A stretch of 64,000 nt of DNA from Paenibacillus sp. J31TS4 (GTDB lineage: Bacteria; Bacillota; Bacilli; Paenibacillales; NBRC-103111). Under the pieces are notes generated by a model. It ran no database searches, had not been told where the DNA came from, and saw only the letters and a list, made by a program, of their open reading frames with translations. Location: positions 124,001 through 188,000 of the forward strand of contig NZ_BOSI01000005.1 in NCBI RefSeq assembly GCF_018403265.1, read 5' to 3'. Position numbers and translations under genes: made by a program. The first letter of the stretch is position 1. Every line of letters begins with the position of its first letter. This document shows positions 31,831-40,458 of this stretch, piece by piece.

Positions 31831-33120
31831 CTATTTTTGCTCCGCGACCTTCTGCAGCGCATCCAGCGCATCCTTGGGCGACTTCTGCCCGAGCAGCGCC
31901 TGCTGCACTGCCTTGACCGTCTCGAGGCGAATCTCGGTAAAGCGCGGGTCAGTTAGCGGATAGAACTTGGCGATCGGCAGCTGGCTGATGAACTGCCCGG
32001 TCAGCTCATCCTGCTTGGCCATGCTCTCGCCAACCGGCTTGGTGGCGGGCAGCATGCCCTCGTTCTTCATGAATTCCTCGTACCGTTTGTCCTCGTAGAG
32101 GAACGAGAGGAACTTGCCGACCGCGTCCTTGTTTTTGGTCGACTTGAACACCATGAGGAAGTCCTGCACGCCGAGGTTGAACGGCTGCTTGCCCTCGTTG
32201 ACCGGGATCGGCGCGACGCCGTACTTGAGGTTCGGCGCGTCGGCCTTCAGGATCGTCGGCAGGAAGTTGGCGGTAATCATCATGCCGACCTTGCCCGCTC
32301 CGAACACCTTTTGCAGCTCGTCGCGGTTGATGGCCGTCGGCTCGGGGTTCGTCACCTTGTCCTTGCGGACGAGATCGGTCATGAACTGGAGCCCCTCGAC
32401 GTTCTCCGGCGAGTTCAGCACCCACTTGTCGCCCTTCTTCCAATCCCCGCCGTTGCCCCAGATGTAGTAGGAAAAGTCCGCCTGCCCCTCGAACGCCGTC
32501 ATCGGCAGCCCGAAGCCGTCGACGCCGGTCTTCTCCTTGATCGTCTTGGCCGTCTGGCGCAGCTCCTCCCACGTTTTCGGAGGCTCTTTGATGCCCGCCT
32601 TCTCGAACAGCTCCTTGTTGTAATAAAGACCGCGGACGGAAGCGAGCAGCGGGAGGCCGTACGCCTTGCCGTTCATCTCTCCGGCCTTGAAGAACGACTC
32701 GTAGAACTTGCCCTTCAGCTCGGGGGTCAGCACCTCATCGAGCGGCACCAGCAGGTCGTCGTCGGCAAAGGCGGCATACGTGTTCATGTTCAGAATGTCG
32801 GGTGTCTGCTTCGTGCTGACCATCGTGTTGACGCTCTGCTCCAGCACGTCCCAGCCGACAACCTGCAGCTTGACCTTGATGTCCGGATTCGCCTGCTCGA
32901 ACTCCGCCACCATCTTCTTCAGGAAGGGCTCGGTCTGGTTGCTGTACTGCGCGGCGACGAACGTAATTTCTTTCTTACCGCCAGAATCGCCTGCACCCGA
33001 GCCGGAAGCTCCGGCCTGGTCCTCTCCACCGCTCTTGGAGCAGGCGAGCAGCGCCGTGGACATCATGGCAGTCAGCACCGCCGTCGTCATGACCCGATGA
33101 ACCGTTCTCCAATTCTTCAT
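31831..33120 (-). CDS. Extracellular solute-binding lipoprotein, family 1
   Basis: A 429-residue sugar-type ABC binding protein. The signal ends in the lipobox LLAC (Cys27), followed by a Ser/Gly/Asp-rich linker and the SBP fold with ITFVAAQYSNQTEPFLKKMV near the start and YEDKRYEEFMKNEG near the end. It should bind a carbohydrate or related solute outside the membrane. It follows the two permease genes with an 80-base gap. The substrate is unknown. The ATG follows AGGAGG. Confidence 0.9.
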   Translation of the reverse strand: MKNWRTVHRVMTTAVLTAMMSTALLACSKSGGEDQAGASGSGAGDSGGKKEITFVAAQYSNQTEPFLKKMVAEFEQANPDIKVKLQVVGWDVLEQSVNTMVSTKQTPDILNMNTYAAFADDDLLVPLDEVLTPELKGKFYESFFKAGEMNGKAYGLPLLASVRGLYYNKELFEKAGIKEPPKTWEELRQTAKTIKEKTGVDGFGLPMTAFEGQADFSYYIWGNGGDWKKGDKWVLNSPENVEGLQFMTDLVRKDKVTNPEPTAINRDELQKVFGAGKVGMMITANFLPTILKADAPNLKYGVAPIPVNEGKQPFNLGVQDFLMVFKSTKNKDAVGKFLSFLYEDKRYEEFMKNEGMLPATKPVGESMAKQDELTGQFISQLPIAKFYPLTDPRFTEIRLETVKAVQQALLGQKSPKDALDALQKVAEQK

Positions 33121-33202
33121 TCCGCATTCCTCCTATAGGTCGCTTAATAGGGAATCCGGGCGTCCGGCCGAAGCGCCGCTGCAAGCGGTCTGCACCGCCG
33201 GC

Positions 33203-34036
33203 TTAATGCTTGACGCCGCCCGCCGTCAAGCCGCTGATCAGATACTTCTCTATGCACAGGAACAGGATGACGACCGGCACAATGGCCACCAGAGAGGTGG
33301 CGAATACATACTGCCACTGCACGTCGTACATGCCGAAGAACGCATAGATGCCGACGGTGAGCGGCTTGTTCGTTTCGGTGGTGATGAAGGTGAGCGCCAC
33401 GGCGAATTCGTTCCAGGCAGCGATGAAGACGAAGATGACGGTCGTGATGATGCCGGGAAGAGCCAGGGGCAGCGTCACACGCCGCAGCGCCTGCCACTTG
33501 GTGCAGCCGTCGAGCCAGGCGGCCTGCTCGAGCTCGTAGGGGATGGTCGCGAAGTAGCCGCTCAGAATCCAGACGGCGAATGCCTGATTGAACGCCGCGT
33601 TCGTCAGCACGAGACCCCAGACCGAATCCATGAGACCGAACCACTGGATCTCGCGGAACAGCCCGACGAGCAAAACGATCGGCGAGAACATCTGGGTGAC
33701 GACGATGAGGTAGAGGTAGAACCGTTTGCCGGCGAACCGCATTCTCGCCAGCACATAGCCGGCCGGAATGGCGCACAGGAGCGTCAGCACAGTGGCGCCG
33801 CCCGATATGGTGAGCGTATTGAGCAGATAATCGGCGAGGGGCACCTTGCTCCAGATATCGACGAAGTTGGAGAGCGTCCAATTGATGGGGAGAAATGTGG
33901 GCGGGATGGAGTAGACCTCCGCCTTGCTTTTGAAGGCGACGAGCAGCATGACGAGATACGGAAAGACCAGGACCGCGAGCAGCGCGTAGGCGGCTGCCGT
34001 CACTAGCGCTTTGTTGCGCCTGAGCGTTCTCTGCAT
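33203..34036 (-). CDS. Carbohydrate ABC transporter permease (MalG-like)
   Basis: A 277-residue inner-membrane permease with six spans and the EAA loop EQAAWLDGCTKWQALRRVTLP that contacts the ATPase. It begins with the RTLRRNKALVTAAAYALLAV segment of the MalG subgroup. It starts 3 bases after the stop of the MalF-like gene, so the two are translated together. No ATPase gene is in the operon, so a shared MsmX-type ATPase elsewhere is likely. Confidence 0.9.
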   Translation of the reverse strand: MQRTLRRNKALVTAAAYALLAVLVFPYLVMLLVAFKSKAEVYSIPPTFLPINWTLSNFVDIWSKVPLADYLLNTLTISGGATVLTLLCAIPAGYVLARMRFAGKRFYLYLIVVTQMFSPIVLLVGLFREIQWFGLMDSVWGLVLTNAAFNQAFAVWILSGYFATIPYELEQAAWLDGCTKWQALRRVTLPLALPGIITTVIFVFIAAWNEFAVALTFITTETNKPLTVGIYAFFGMYDVQWQYVFATSLVAIVPVVILFLCIEKYLISGLTAGGVKH

Positions 34037-34039
34037 GGG

Positions 34040-34978
34040 CTATTCCCTCCTCATAACAAGGCCGATATAGGCGACGGAGAACAGGAGGAGCAGGAGGAAG
34101 CTGATAACCGACACGGCGGCGGCGTCCCCCATCTTGTGGGCGACGAAGGCGAGCTTATACAGGTAGGTGATGATCGTGTCCGTCTGGTTCACCGGCTCGC
34201 CCTTGGTCATCGACCAGATGATCGGGAACGAGTTGAAGACATAGATGGTGTTCAGGACGGTGCTGATCATGAGCGGCTGCCGCAGCATCGGCAGGGTAAC
34301 ATGAACGAACTTGGACCAGCCGTTCGCCCCGTCGACACCGGCCGATTCATAGAGCTCGCCGGGGATCGCCTGCAGTCCCGCCAGGAACAGGAAGCTTGTG
34401 AACGGAATCGTGACGAAGATGCCGACCCCGATCATCGCCGGGAAGGAGGTGGCGGGCGAAGCCAGCCAATAGATGTTCTGGTCGATCAGGTGGAGCTTCT
34501 GGAGAATCAGGTTAAGCGCCCCGTAATGGTAGTCGAGAATCCAGCGCCAGATCACCGAGGTGATGATAAGCGAAACCGCCCATGGGACGATGAGCGCCGA
34601 ACGGACGAGCCGGCGGCCCGGAAACTCCTGGTTGAGCAGCTGGGCGATGCCGAGCGACAGGACGGTGCTGATGCCCACGACCCCGACTGTCCAGATGAGC
34701 GTGTTCTTGAGCACGCCCCAGAAGACCGGGTCGCGGAGAACGTTCGAGAAGTTCTGAAGCCCGACGTAGCCCTTTTTCACCCCGGACAGGCTGACCTTGG
34801 ACAGGGCGGTGGAGAACAGCTCGAAGATCGGAAAGATGGTGACAAGAATGATGAGCAGAAGACTCGGCGCCAGCCACAGGTAGGGCGCGAGCCCGCCGGC
34901 GAGGCGCAGCCTGCGCCGCGTCCTGCGGCCGCCGGCGGGTTTGGGCTCCGCGGCGGCCGCGCCGTTGTGCATGTTCAT
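34040..34978 (-). CDS. Carbohydrate ABC transporter permease (MalF-like)
   Basis: A 312-residue permease with about six membrane spans. A basic N-terminal segment (GGRRTRRRLRLAG) is followed by PYLWLAPSLLLIILVTIFPI and the EAA loop ELYESAGVDGANGWSKFVHV. It pairs with the MalG-like gene downstream. The ATG at 34978 lies after GGGGGTGA and 4 bases after the stop of the M20 hydrolase gene. The longer frame upstream overlaps that gene and is not used. Confidence 0.9.
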   Translation of the reverse strand: MNMHNGAAAAEPKPAGGRRTRRRLRLAGGLAPYLWLAPSLLLIILVTIFPIFELFSTALSKVSLSGVKKGYVGLQNFSNVLRDPVFWGVLKNTLIWTVGVVGISTVLSLGIAQLLNQEFPGRRLVRSALIVPWAVSLIITSVIWRWILDYHYGALNLILQKLHLIDQNIYWLASPATSFPAMIGVGIFVTIPFTSFLFLAGLQAIPGELYESAGVDGANGWSKFVHVTLPMLRQPLMISTVLNTIYVFNSFPIIWSMTKGEPVNQTDTIITYLYKLAFVAHKMGDAAAVSVISFLLLLLFSVAYIGLVMRRE

Positions 34979-34982
34979 GGAC

Positions 34983-36293
34983 TCACCCCCGGTCGGTTCT
35001 GCGAGGCCGCCCGATGGCTGCGACTCCGCACCATTGCACGATCGTAAGCGCATACAGCTTGACGAGCAGGAAGAACGCCTCCACGTCGATGTATTCGTCC
35101 GCCGCGTGGGCGTTGCCGCCCTTCGGCCCCCAGATGATGCAGGGCGTCCGGCTGTACCGGTGGAAAACGAAGGCATCGCAGGCGAACGGCGCCCCCTGGA
35201 CGGGGAGGCCGCCCGGATGCAGCTCGCGCGCCGTTTCCGCAAGCACGTCGAGCGCCGGATGGCCCGACGGAATCTCCGTCCCCGGCAGGAAGCGGATGAG
35301 CTTCTGGATGATGGGCGGCATGCTCCGCAGCAGCTCGTCGCCGGCCGCCCGTTCCAGGCAGAAGGCTTCAAAGTCGCACCGCAGCTCCTCCTCGGTCGTC
35401 CCCGGGTAGCATTGGATCCAGACGTCGATCGAGCAGCTGCTCGGCACCCGGTCGGTCAGCGGCAGGTGAGCCGGGCCGGCTCGGACCCCCTGCACATAGG
35501 CGGGCGGGCCGGGATCGGCGGCGAACCAAGGAGAAGAGGACCGCTTCGCCGCATGGTAGCGCTCGTATTCCCGGAAGATGTCCAGGAAGCGTGCGGCCGC
35601 GAACACCGGGTTGACCAGCGTCTCGCCGCTGAAGGCCCGCCCTGCCCTGCCCTCGAACACGATCCGGAACATGCTGCCGCCCTGATGGGCCGGGCAGATG
35701 GCCAGATTGGACGGCTCCGGCACGATCGCGAGGTCCGCCTCGTAGCCCCGGAGCCGGCAGGCGAGCGTGCCGTTGGCGCCGCCGTATTCCTCGTCGACGA
35801 CCGTCTCGACCAACACGTCGCCGAGCAGGGTGACGTTCAGCTCCCGCAGCAGCTCGAGCGCGAGAATCGCGGCCGCCATCCCCCCTTTCATATCGAACAG
35901 CCCGAGTCCATATTGCCTGCCGTCCTTGACGATGCCGCCGAACGGATCGACCGTCCACGGATCGTCTCCCCTCGGCACGGTATCGACGTGGCCCGAAAAC
36001 AGGAGCGAGCGTCCTCCCCCGGCTCCCTTCCTTCTCCCCACGACATTCGGGCGGTCCCGGTAGTCGCGGCCTCCGAGGTAGCCCTCATGCTCCGTCAGGC
36101 CCGGCACATCGGTCGGCAGGAAGAGGTCGGTCTCGCAGTCCAGCGCGCCCAGGTAGCGGAACAGAAACATCTGTACCTGCTTCTCGTCGCCGGACGGATA
36201 GCGGTTCTCGCTCGGAATCGAGACCAGCGCCTTGGTGAACGCGAGGATATAGTCGCGGTGATCGTCCACCCAGCGTTCAATCGCTTCACGCAT
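34983..36293 (-). CDS. M20-family metallohydrolase (ArgE/DapE/ACY1 type)
   Basis: A 436-residue two-zinc amidohydrolase or peptidase. Visible motifs are SGHVDTVPRGDDPW (first zinc His and Asp), GLFDMKGGMAA (bridging Asp), DEEYGGANGT (catalytic Glu and ligand Glu), and VPEPSN. It probably removes an acyl or amino-acid group from a substrate imported by the neighbouring ABC system. Such an enzyme inside a sugar operon is unusual and hints at an amide-containing compound, for example an N-acyl sugar or opine-like molecule; this is inference. The ATG at 36293 lies after AGAGGAGG. Confidence 0.87.
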   Translation of the reverse strand: MREAIERWVDDHRDYILAFTKALVSIPSENRYPSGDEKQVQMFLFRYLGALDCETDLFLPTDVPGLTEHEGYLGGRDYRDRPNVVGRRKGAGGGRSLLFSGHVDTVPRGDDPWTVDPFGGIVKDGRQYGLGLFDMKGGMAAAILALELLRELNVTLLGDVLVETVVDEEYGGANGTLACRLRGYEADLAIVPEPSNLAICPAHQGGSMFRIVFEGRAGRAFSGETLVNPVFAAARFLDIFREYERYHAAKRSSSPWFAADPGPPAYVQGVRAGPAHLPLTDRVPSSCSIDVWIQCYPGTTEEELRCDFEAFCLERAAGDELLRSMPPIIQKLIRFLPGTEIPSGHPALDVLAETARELHPGGLPVQGAPFACDAFVFHRYSRTPCIIWGPKGGNAHAADEYIDVEAFFLLVKLYALTIVQWCGVAAIGRPRRTDRG

Positions 36294-36314
36294 GCGGTTA
36301 CCTCCTCTCGGCAT

Positions 36315-37064
36315 CTACTCCTGGCAGATCTGGCCTCCGTCCACGACGAGCTCGGTGCCAGTAATGAACGCGGCCTCGTCGGAAGCCAGGAAGCTGAAAG
36401 CGTTTGCAACATCTTCCGTCCGGCCGTACCGATTGAGCGGTATCTTGGCCGTGTAGCTCTTCACTTCTTCCTCAGACATGCCTCCCTCCAGCGCCAGCTG
36501 GGTCAGGATGAACCCCGGACAGACCGAATTGACGCGGATGTTGTAGGGCGCGAGCTCGATGGCCATCGACTTGCCGAGCAGGATGATGGCGGCCTTGGTC
36601 GCATTGTAATGCGCGAGTCCCGGCTCGCCGAGAATGCCGTTGGTCGACGCCATGTTAACGATGGCGCCGCTCCGCTGCTCCTTCATCACCCGCGCGACGA
36701 CTTGCGAGCATAGGAACGACCCGGTCAGATTGACATCCAGCGTATCCTGCCAGTTCCGGTCGGTGATGGCGAGGAACGGCTCGAAGCGGGCGATGCCCGC
36801 GTTGTTCGCCAGCACGTCGATCGTCCCGTGCTTCTCCTGGGCGAACGCCGCCAGCCGCTCGACTTCCTCCCGGCGGGTGACGTCGCACCGGATTCCCTCG
36901 ACAGCGCCGTATGGTCTCAGCTCCCGGACGCTCGCCTCCACCTTCTCCTCGTCGAGATCGCAGATGACGACGCGGGCGCCTTCCTCGAGGAATTTGCGGG
37001 CGATCGCCTGGCCGATCCCGCGGGCCGCTCCCGTGACGACAGCGGATTTTCCTTGAAGCCTCAT
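36315..37064 (-). CDS. Short-chain dehydrogenase/reductase
   Basis: A 249-residue classical SDR. The cofactor motif TGAARGIGQAIA is at 12-23, NNAGIARF near 88, and the catalytic Ser in MASTNGILG with YNATKAAII (Tyr and Lys). Asp near the end of the second strand (VICDLDEEKVE) favours NAD. The C-terminal TGTELVVDGG is typical. It is the first gene of the operon and lies 24 bases after a palindromic operator. It likely oxidises or reduces a hydroxyl of the transported compound. Confidence 0.9.
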   Translation of the reverse strand: MRLQGKSAVVTGAARGIGQAIARKFLEEGARVVICDLDEEKVEASVRELRPYGAVEGIRCDVTRREEVERLAAFAQEKHGTIDVLANNAGIARFEPFLAITDRNWQDTLDVNLTGSFLCSQVVARVMKEQRSGAIVNMASTNGILGEPGLAHYNATKAAIILLGKSMAIELAPYNIRVNSVCPGFILTQLALEGGMSEEEVKSYTAKIPLNRYGRTEDVANAFSFLASDEAAFITGTELVVDGGQICQE

Positions 37065-37087
37065 GGTTTCCCTCCCTTTTACGATGT

Positions 37088-37114
37088 TAGTTAGTAAAGT
37101 TTCTTTTCTAACTA
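37088..37114. promoter_or_regulatory. Palindromic operator before the SDR operon, probable ROK site
   Basis: TAGTTAGTAAAG (37088-37099) and CTTTTCTAACTA (37103-37114) form an inverted repeat with 11 of 12 matches around TTT. This resembles XylR-type operators of ROK repressors. A candidate minus-strand promoter (TTGCAT, 17 bases, TACCAT) lies just upstream, its -10 next to the operator. Confidence 0.58.
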
Positions 37115-37204
37115 TATGGTAAAAGATCCCTGACGGGAATGCAATAGAATATTCACAAAATTGTCACTATTCGAAAATCTGTTGCGTGTTTGCGTTCTGA
37201 GACA

Positions 37205-37231
37205 CAAAAAAGGGCGCCCTCTGGGCAGCCC
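37205..37231 (-). terminator. Terminator after the TlpA-like gene
   Basis: On the minus strand GGGCTGCCC (37231-37223) pairs with GGGCGCCC (37219-37212) with one bulge and is followed by six T residues. Confidence 0.8.
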
Positions 37232-37239
37232 CTTCTTCC

Positions 37240-37818
37240 TCATTTCACCTTGGCGAACGTTTCCTTCATCGTGTCATAGTTGATGGCACCCTGGAACTTG
37301 CGTTGGATGACGCCCTGCGAGTCGAGAATGAACGACGTTGGGTAAGCGACGACCTGGTAGCGGCTGCTGACCTCTCCCTTCTCGTCCAATACGATCGGGA
37401 AGGACAAGCCGTACTCCTCCACGAACTTCGGCACGTCGCCTGCCGCCTTCTCCGTGTGCGTCAGATTGACCGCCAGCATGACGACGCCCTCGTCCGCGTA
37501 TTTCTTGTAGAATTTCTCCATGTGCGGCATCTCGGCCTGGCATGGCGGACACCACGTCGCCCAAAAGTTCAGCATGACCCGCTTGCCCCGGTAATCCGAC
37601 AGCTTGACCGGCTTGCCGTCCAGCGACGTCAGCATAAAATCGACCGCGGTATTCCCGACGGCCACGCCGGGAGCAGCCTCGGACGCCCCCTCTCCCTGCG
37701 GCGCCGCGGCCTGCGGCGGCTGGGATAGCGGGGCTTTCTTCTTCTGGGCCGTGTCGTAGACACCCCAGGCCACCAGTCCAAGCAAAAGAACGGCTATGAA
37801 CACATTGCGCAGCTTCAC
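37240..37818 (-). CDS. Membrane-anchored thioredoxin-like protein (ResA/TlpA type)
   Basis: A 192-residue protein with an N-terminal membrane anchor (residues 5-22), a Pro/Ala-rich linker (30-52) and a thioredoxin-like domain with the active site WATWCPPC (Cys90, Cys93). The central insert VMLAVNLTHTEKAAGDVPKF and the cis-Pro in VVAYPTSF fit ResA/TlpA. It reduces thiols on the outer side of the membrane, for example apocytochrome c CXXCH cysteines. It follows ccdA by 19 bases, so CcdA is the likely electron donor. Confidence 0.9.
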   Translation of the reverse strand: MKLRNVFIAVLLLGLVAWGVYDTAQKKKAPLSQPPQAAAPQGEGASEAAPGVAVGNTAVDFMLTSLDGKPVKLSDYRGKRVMLNFWATWCPPCQAEMPHMEKFYKKYADEGVVMLAVNLTHTEKAAGDVPKFVEEYGLSFPIVLDEKGEVSSRYQVVAYPTSFILDSQGVIQRKFQGAINYDTMKETFAKVK

Positions 37819-37837
37819 ATGCGAACCCCTTCCTGGC

Positions 37838-38551
37838 TCAAAAGTTAAAGAGCGAATAACGGGCCAGCCACGCGCTCATCTTCTGCATCTGGCCCGTGTA
37901 CAGAAGCAGGCCCAGCGCCACCATCAGCCATCCGTTGACGACGCCGAGCACCGGCAGGAACCGGTTGATCCGCTTCACCAGCGACAGCGAATAGGTGATG
38001 GCCACGGAGATGAGCAGGAACGGGATGCCGAGGCCGAGCGAGAAGACGGACAAAAGCCCCATCCCCTGGTAGAGCGATTCCGAGGAACCGGCCAGGATTA
38101 GAATGGACGAGAGCGCCAGCCCGACGCACGGCGTCCAGCCGGTCCCGAACGCAAGGCCAAGCAGCACCGAACTCCACCAGCCTCCCCCCCGCTTCGTCTC
38201 CCCCCAGCTTTTGGTGCCCATCAGCCACTTCAGCCGGAGCACACCCGCCATCTGCAGGCCGAAGACGATGATGAGCAGGCCGCCGAGCTTCTCGATGAGA
38301 TCCCGCTGCATGGCAAAGAATTGCCCGAGCACGCTGGCCGACGCGCCCATCGCCACAAAGATGAGGCTGAAGCCGAGGATGAATCCTGCCGAGCGGACGA
38401 GCAGCAGACGGCGCCCCGCCGCGACGCGCCCCCCTTCCACGATCGCTCCCGTAATGTGCGACACATAGGCCGGCACGAGAGGGAACACGCAGGGCGACAA
38501 AAACGACAGCAGGCCTGCGGCGAATGCCACTAAGACGGTGATCTGTTCCAC
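37838..38551 (-). CDS. ccdA: CcdA-type thiol electron transporter
   Basis: A 237-residue six-span membrane protein. The two reactive cysteines are Cys21 in SFLSPCVFPLVPAY and the one in GTGWTPCVGLAL near residue 141. CcdA carries reducing power from cytosolic thioredoxin across the membrane to extracytoplasmic thiol proteins and is needed for cytochrome c assembly in bacilli. The GTG start lies after GGGGGAAA. It is upstream of and probably co-transcribed with the TlpA-like gene. Confidence 0.92.
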   Translation of the reverse strand: MEQITVLVAFAAGLLSFLSPCVFPLVPAYVSHITGAIVEGGRVAAGRRLLLVRSAGFILGFSLIFVAMGASASVLGQFFAMQRDLIEKLGGLLIIVFGLQMAGVLRLKWLMGTKSWGETKRGGGWWSSVLLGLAFGTGWTPCVGLALSSILILAGSSESLYQGMGLLSVFSLGLGIPFLLISVAITYSLSLVKRINRFLPVLGVVNGWLMVALGLLLYTGQMQKMSAWLARYSLFNF

Positions 38552-38601
38552 TCCACTTTCCCCCTTCTCCCGTTAGCGTAACAGGGAATTGTTTAGATTC
38601 G

Positions 38602-39285
38602 TTAAAGCTCGTTTCTTCGTTCCAAAAGGATCTTAATAACGAAGGATAGGCAGGCTGCAACAAGGAGCGCCAGCTGCCCTCCAGTAAAGCCGAGCGGAAG
38701 CTCCCCCGGCACGCGGCCGGGCAGCGTCAGAGCGAACCGGCCGATACCGTACCACATGACGGTGACCGTCAGCGGGTAAGCCTCCCCCAGCGGCCGCTTG
38801 GCGCGCAGCTGAAGGCCGACCAGCACGGCGGCCAGCAGCGTCTCGCCGAGCAGCCAGACGCCGGGCGCAGGCTCCAGCGGAGCTGAGTAGGCCAGCAGCC
38901 GGTGGACGCCGAGGCCGGCCAGCAGCCAGGTCAGCGCTGCGTCGGCGTCGTGCAGCAGCGGGAGGCCCCGCTTTCGGGCTCCGTAGAGCAGGGCGCCGAG
39001 CGCGTAGACGCCGGCGAGCAGCAGCCCCTTGGTGCCGCCGGTAAAGTACAGCAGCGATACCGGATGCCGGACGACCGAAGGAAAGTCCAGCACGAGCGGG
39101 CTGAACTTCCAGATCAGCACGGCGACGATGAACAGATTCAGCAGCCGGTCGAGCGTCTCCTTGCGTCCTTCGCTCTGTGCTGTCCGCAGCCGCCAGGCGA
39201 GTGCTATGTATCCGGCCAGAGCGGACGCCGCCGCGAGAAGGAGCGAAAGGTTGACGACGAACGGGCCGAGCGCGACGACTTGCAT
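38602..39285 (-). CDS. Polytopic membrane protein of unknown function
   Basis: A 227-residue protein with about seven hydrophobic spans. It has the motif SVVRHPVSLLYFTGGTKG between spans and short basic loops. There is no CXXC or obvious ligand motif. It lies 50 bases upstream of ccdA on the same strand, so it may take part in thiol redox or cytochrome assembly. The overall shape recalls prolipoprotein diacylglyceryl transferase-like proteins, but key residues are not recognisable. The ATG follows AAAGGAGG. Confidence 0.7.
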   Translation of the reverse strand: MQVVALGPFVVNLSLLLAAASALAGYIALAWRLRTAQSEGRKETLDRLLNLFIVAVLIWKFSPLVLDFPSVVRHPVSLLYFTGGTKGLLLAGVYALGALLYGARKRGLPLLHDADAALTWLLAGLGVHRLLAYSAPLEPAPGVWLLGETLLAAVLVGLQLRAKRPLGEAYPLTVTVMWYGIGRFALTLPGRVPGELPLGFTGGQLALLVAACLSFVIKILLERRNEL

Positions 39286-39479
39286 GGGCGGCCTCCTTTG
39301 CCGGTTAGGTAGTCGTTAGTTGGAAAGCTTGGCGGGAACGCGGGCGGAAGCCCGGATTCTCTTCAGCGTACCAAGCCTGTGTTAAGGAACGATAAAGTCC
39401 CGGCATTCCGGGATCAAGGAGGACCCGAAATGACGGCTGCGTCAAGAACCATCTTACAGCACAACGATATGTAGGAGAG

Positions 39480-40172
39480 CTAGTAGGCCGCAAACCGATA
39501 CCCCATTCCCCGCACCGTCTCGATGAGATCGCCGTCGGCCTGGACCTTATCCAGCTTGTCTCTCAGCTTGCTGACGTGCACGTCGATCGTCCGGTCCACG
39601 ACGAGCTTTGTGTCGTTCGGGTAGAGTGCCTCCAGAATCTGCTCTCTCGACAAAATCTGGTTCGGGTGCCGCATCAAGACATGCAGCAGCCGGAACTCGT
39701 GGACCGTCAGCGGCACCGTCTCGCCGTTGTACCGCGCTTCGCCCCGCATCGGCTTGACCGTCAAGCCGCGGTAGCTGATCTTGCCGCACCGGTGCGCCGT
39801 GCGCCGCAGGACGGTCTCCACGCGGACCACCAGCTCCTGCGGGCTGAACGGCTTCGTTACGTAATCGTCCGCTCCCATCTCAAGGCCGCGGATCCGGTCT
39901 TCCTCATTCCCCTTGGCGGTCAGCATGATGAGCGGCACGTCGCTGCGCAGATCGCTTCGGATCCGCCGGCAGAGCTCCTCACCGGACAGCTTGGGCAGCA
40001 TCAGGTCCATGATGACGAAGCACGGATCATGCCGCTCGAACAGACGGGCGCCTTCCTCTCCGTCTGCCGCCTCGAGCACTTCGTAGCCCTCCTTGTCCAG
40101 GTAGAGGGCAACGAGCCTCCGGATTTTGGCGTCGTCTTCTATGATCAGGATGGTCTTACCCTTCTTCTCCAT
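39480..40172 (-). CDS. OmpR/PhoB-family response regulator, orphan
   Basis: A 230-residue regulator. The receiver domain has the acidic pair EDD (12-14), the phospho-acceptor Asp56 in VIMDLMLP, Thr in LTAKG, and Lys in VTKPF. The DNA-binding winged helix (about 130-228) ends with VDVHVSKLRDKL and TVRGMGYRF. All phosphorylation residues are present. No histidine kinase gene lies on either side, so the partner must be elsewhere. The ATG follows GGGGGAGAG. Confidence 0.92.
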   Translation of the reverse strand: MEKKGKTILIIEDDAKIRRLVALYLDKEGYEVLEAADGEEGARLFERHDPCFVIMDLMLPKLSGEELCRRIRSDLRSDVPLIMLTAKGNEEDRIRGLEMGADDYVTKPFSPQELVVRVETVLRRTAHRCGKISYRGLTVKPMRGEARYNGETVPLTVHEFRLLHVLMRHPNQILSREQILEALYPNDTKLVVDRTIDVHVSKLRDKLDKVQADGDLIETVRGMGYRFAAY

Positions 40173-40277
40173 GTCTCTCCCCCTGCTCGTTGTTCACGGC
40201 CAGGCTGGCCCTCTCCCCCCATCATAGTATGAACGGACGTCCCTGGCAAAAAAGCTTCCGGCCGTAAGCGGCTGCGC

Positions 40278-40312
40278 AAAAAAGACCTTCGGGCCGTCAT
40301 CGCCCGAAGGTC
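40278..40312 (-). terminator. Terminator of the reactive-sulfur operon
   Basis: GACCTTCGGGC (40284-40294) and GCCCGAAGGTC (40302-40312) form an 11-base stem. On the minus strand it is followed by six T residues (40283-40278). Confidence 0.88.
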
Positions 40313-40458
40313 TGCTTTCGCCTGGCCGGAATTCTGCCGACCGCCTGGCCGTGGCTCCAGCCAGGCCCCATCGATTCCAGCGTAAGGCCATGCCGCATGC
40401 CTTCCCGCCAACTTGCCCGGTCCATGTTCTTTCTGCGGCTTCCCATCGGCTTCCCGGC

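Noticed and set aside
34941-36713. 590-codon + strand open frame across the M20 and SDR genes
   Set aside because: It spans two well-supported minus-strand genes and their junction, has no domain signature, and reflects GC-skewed third positions.
39305-39493. Small minus-strand frame after the response regulator
   Set aside because: No ribosome binding site, overlap with the regulator's end, and unusual composition.
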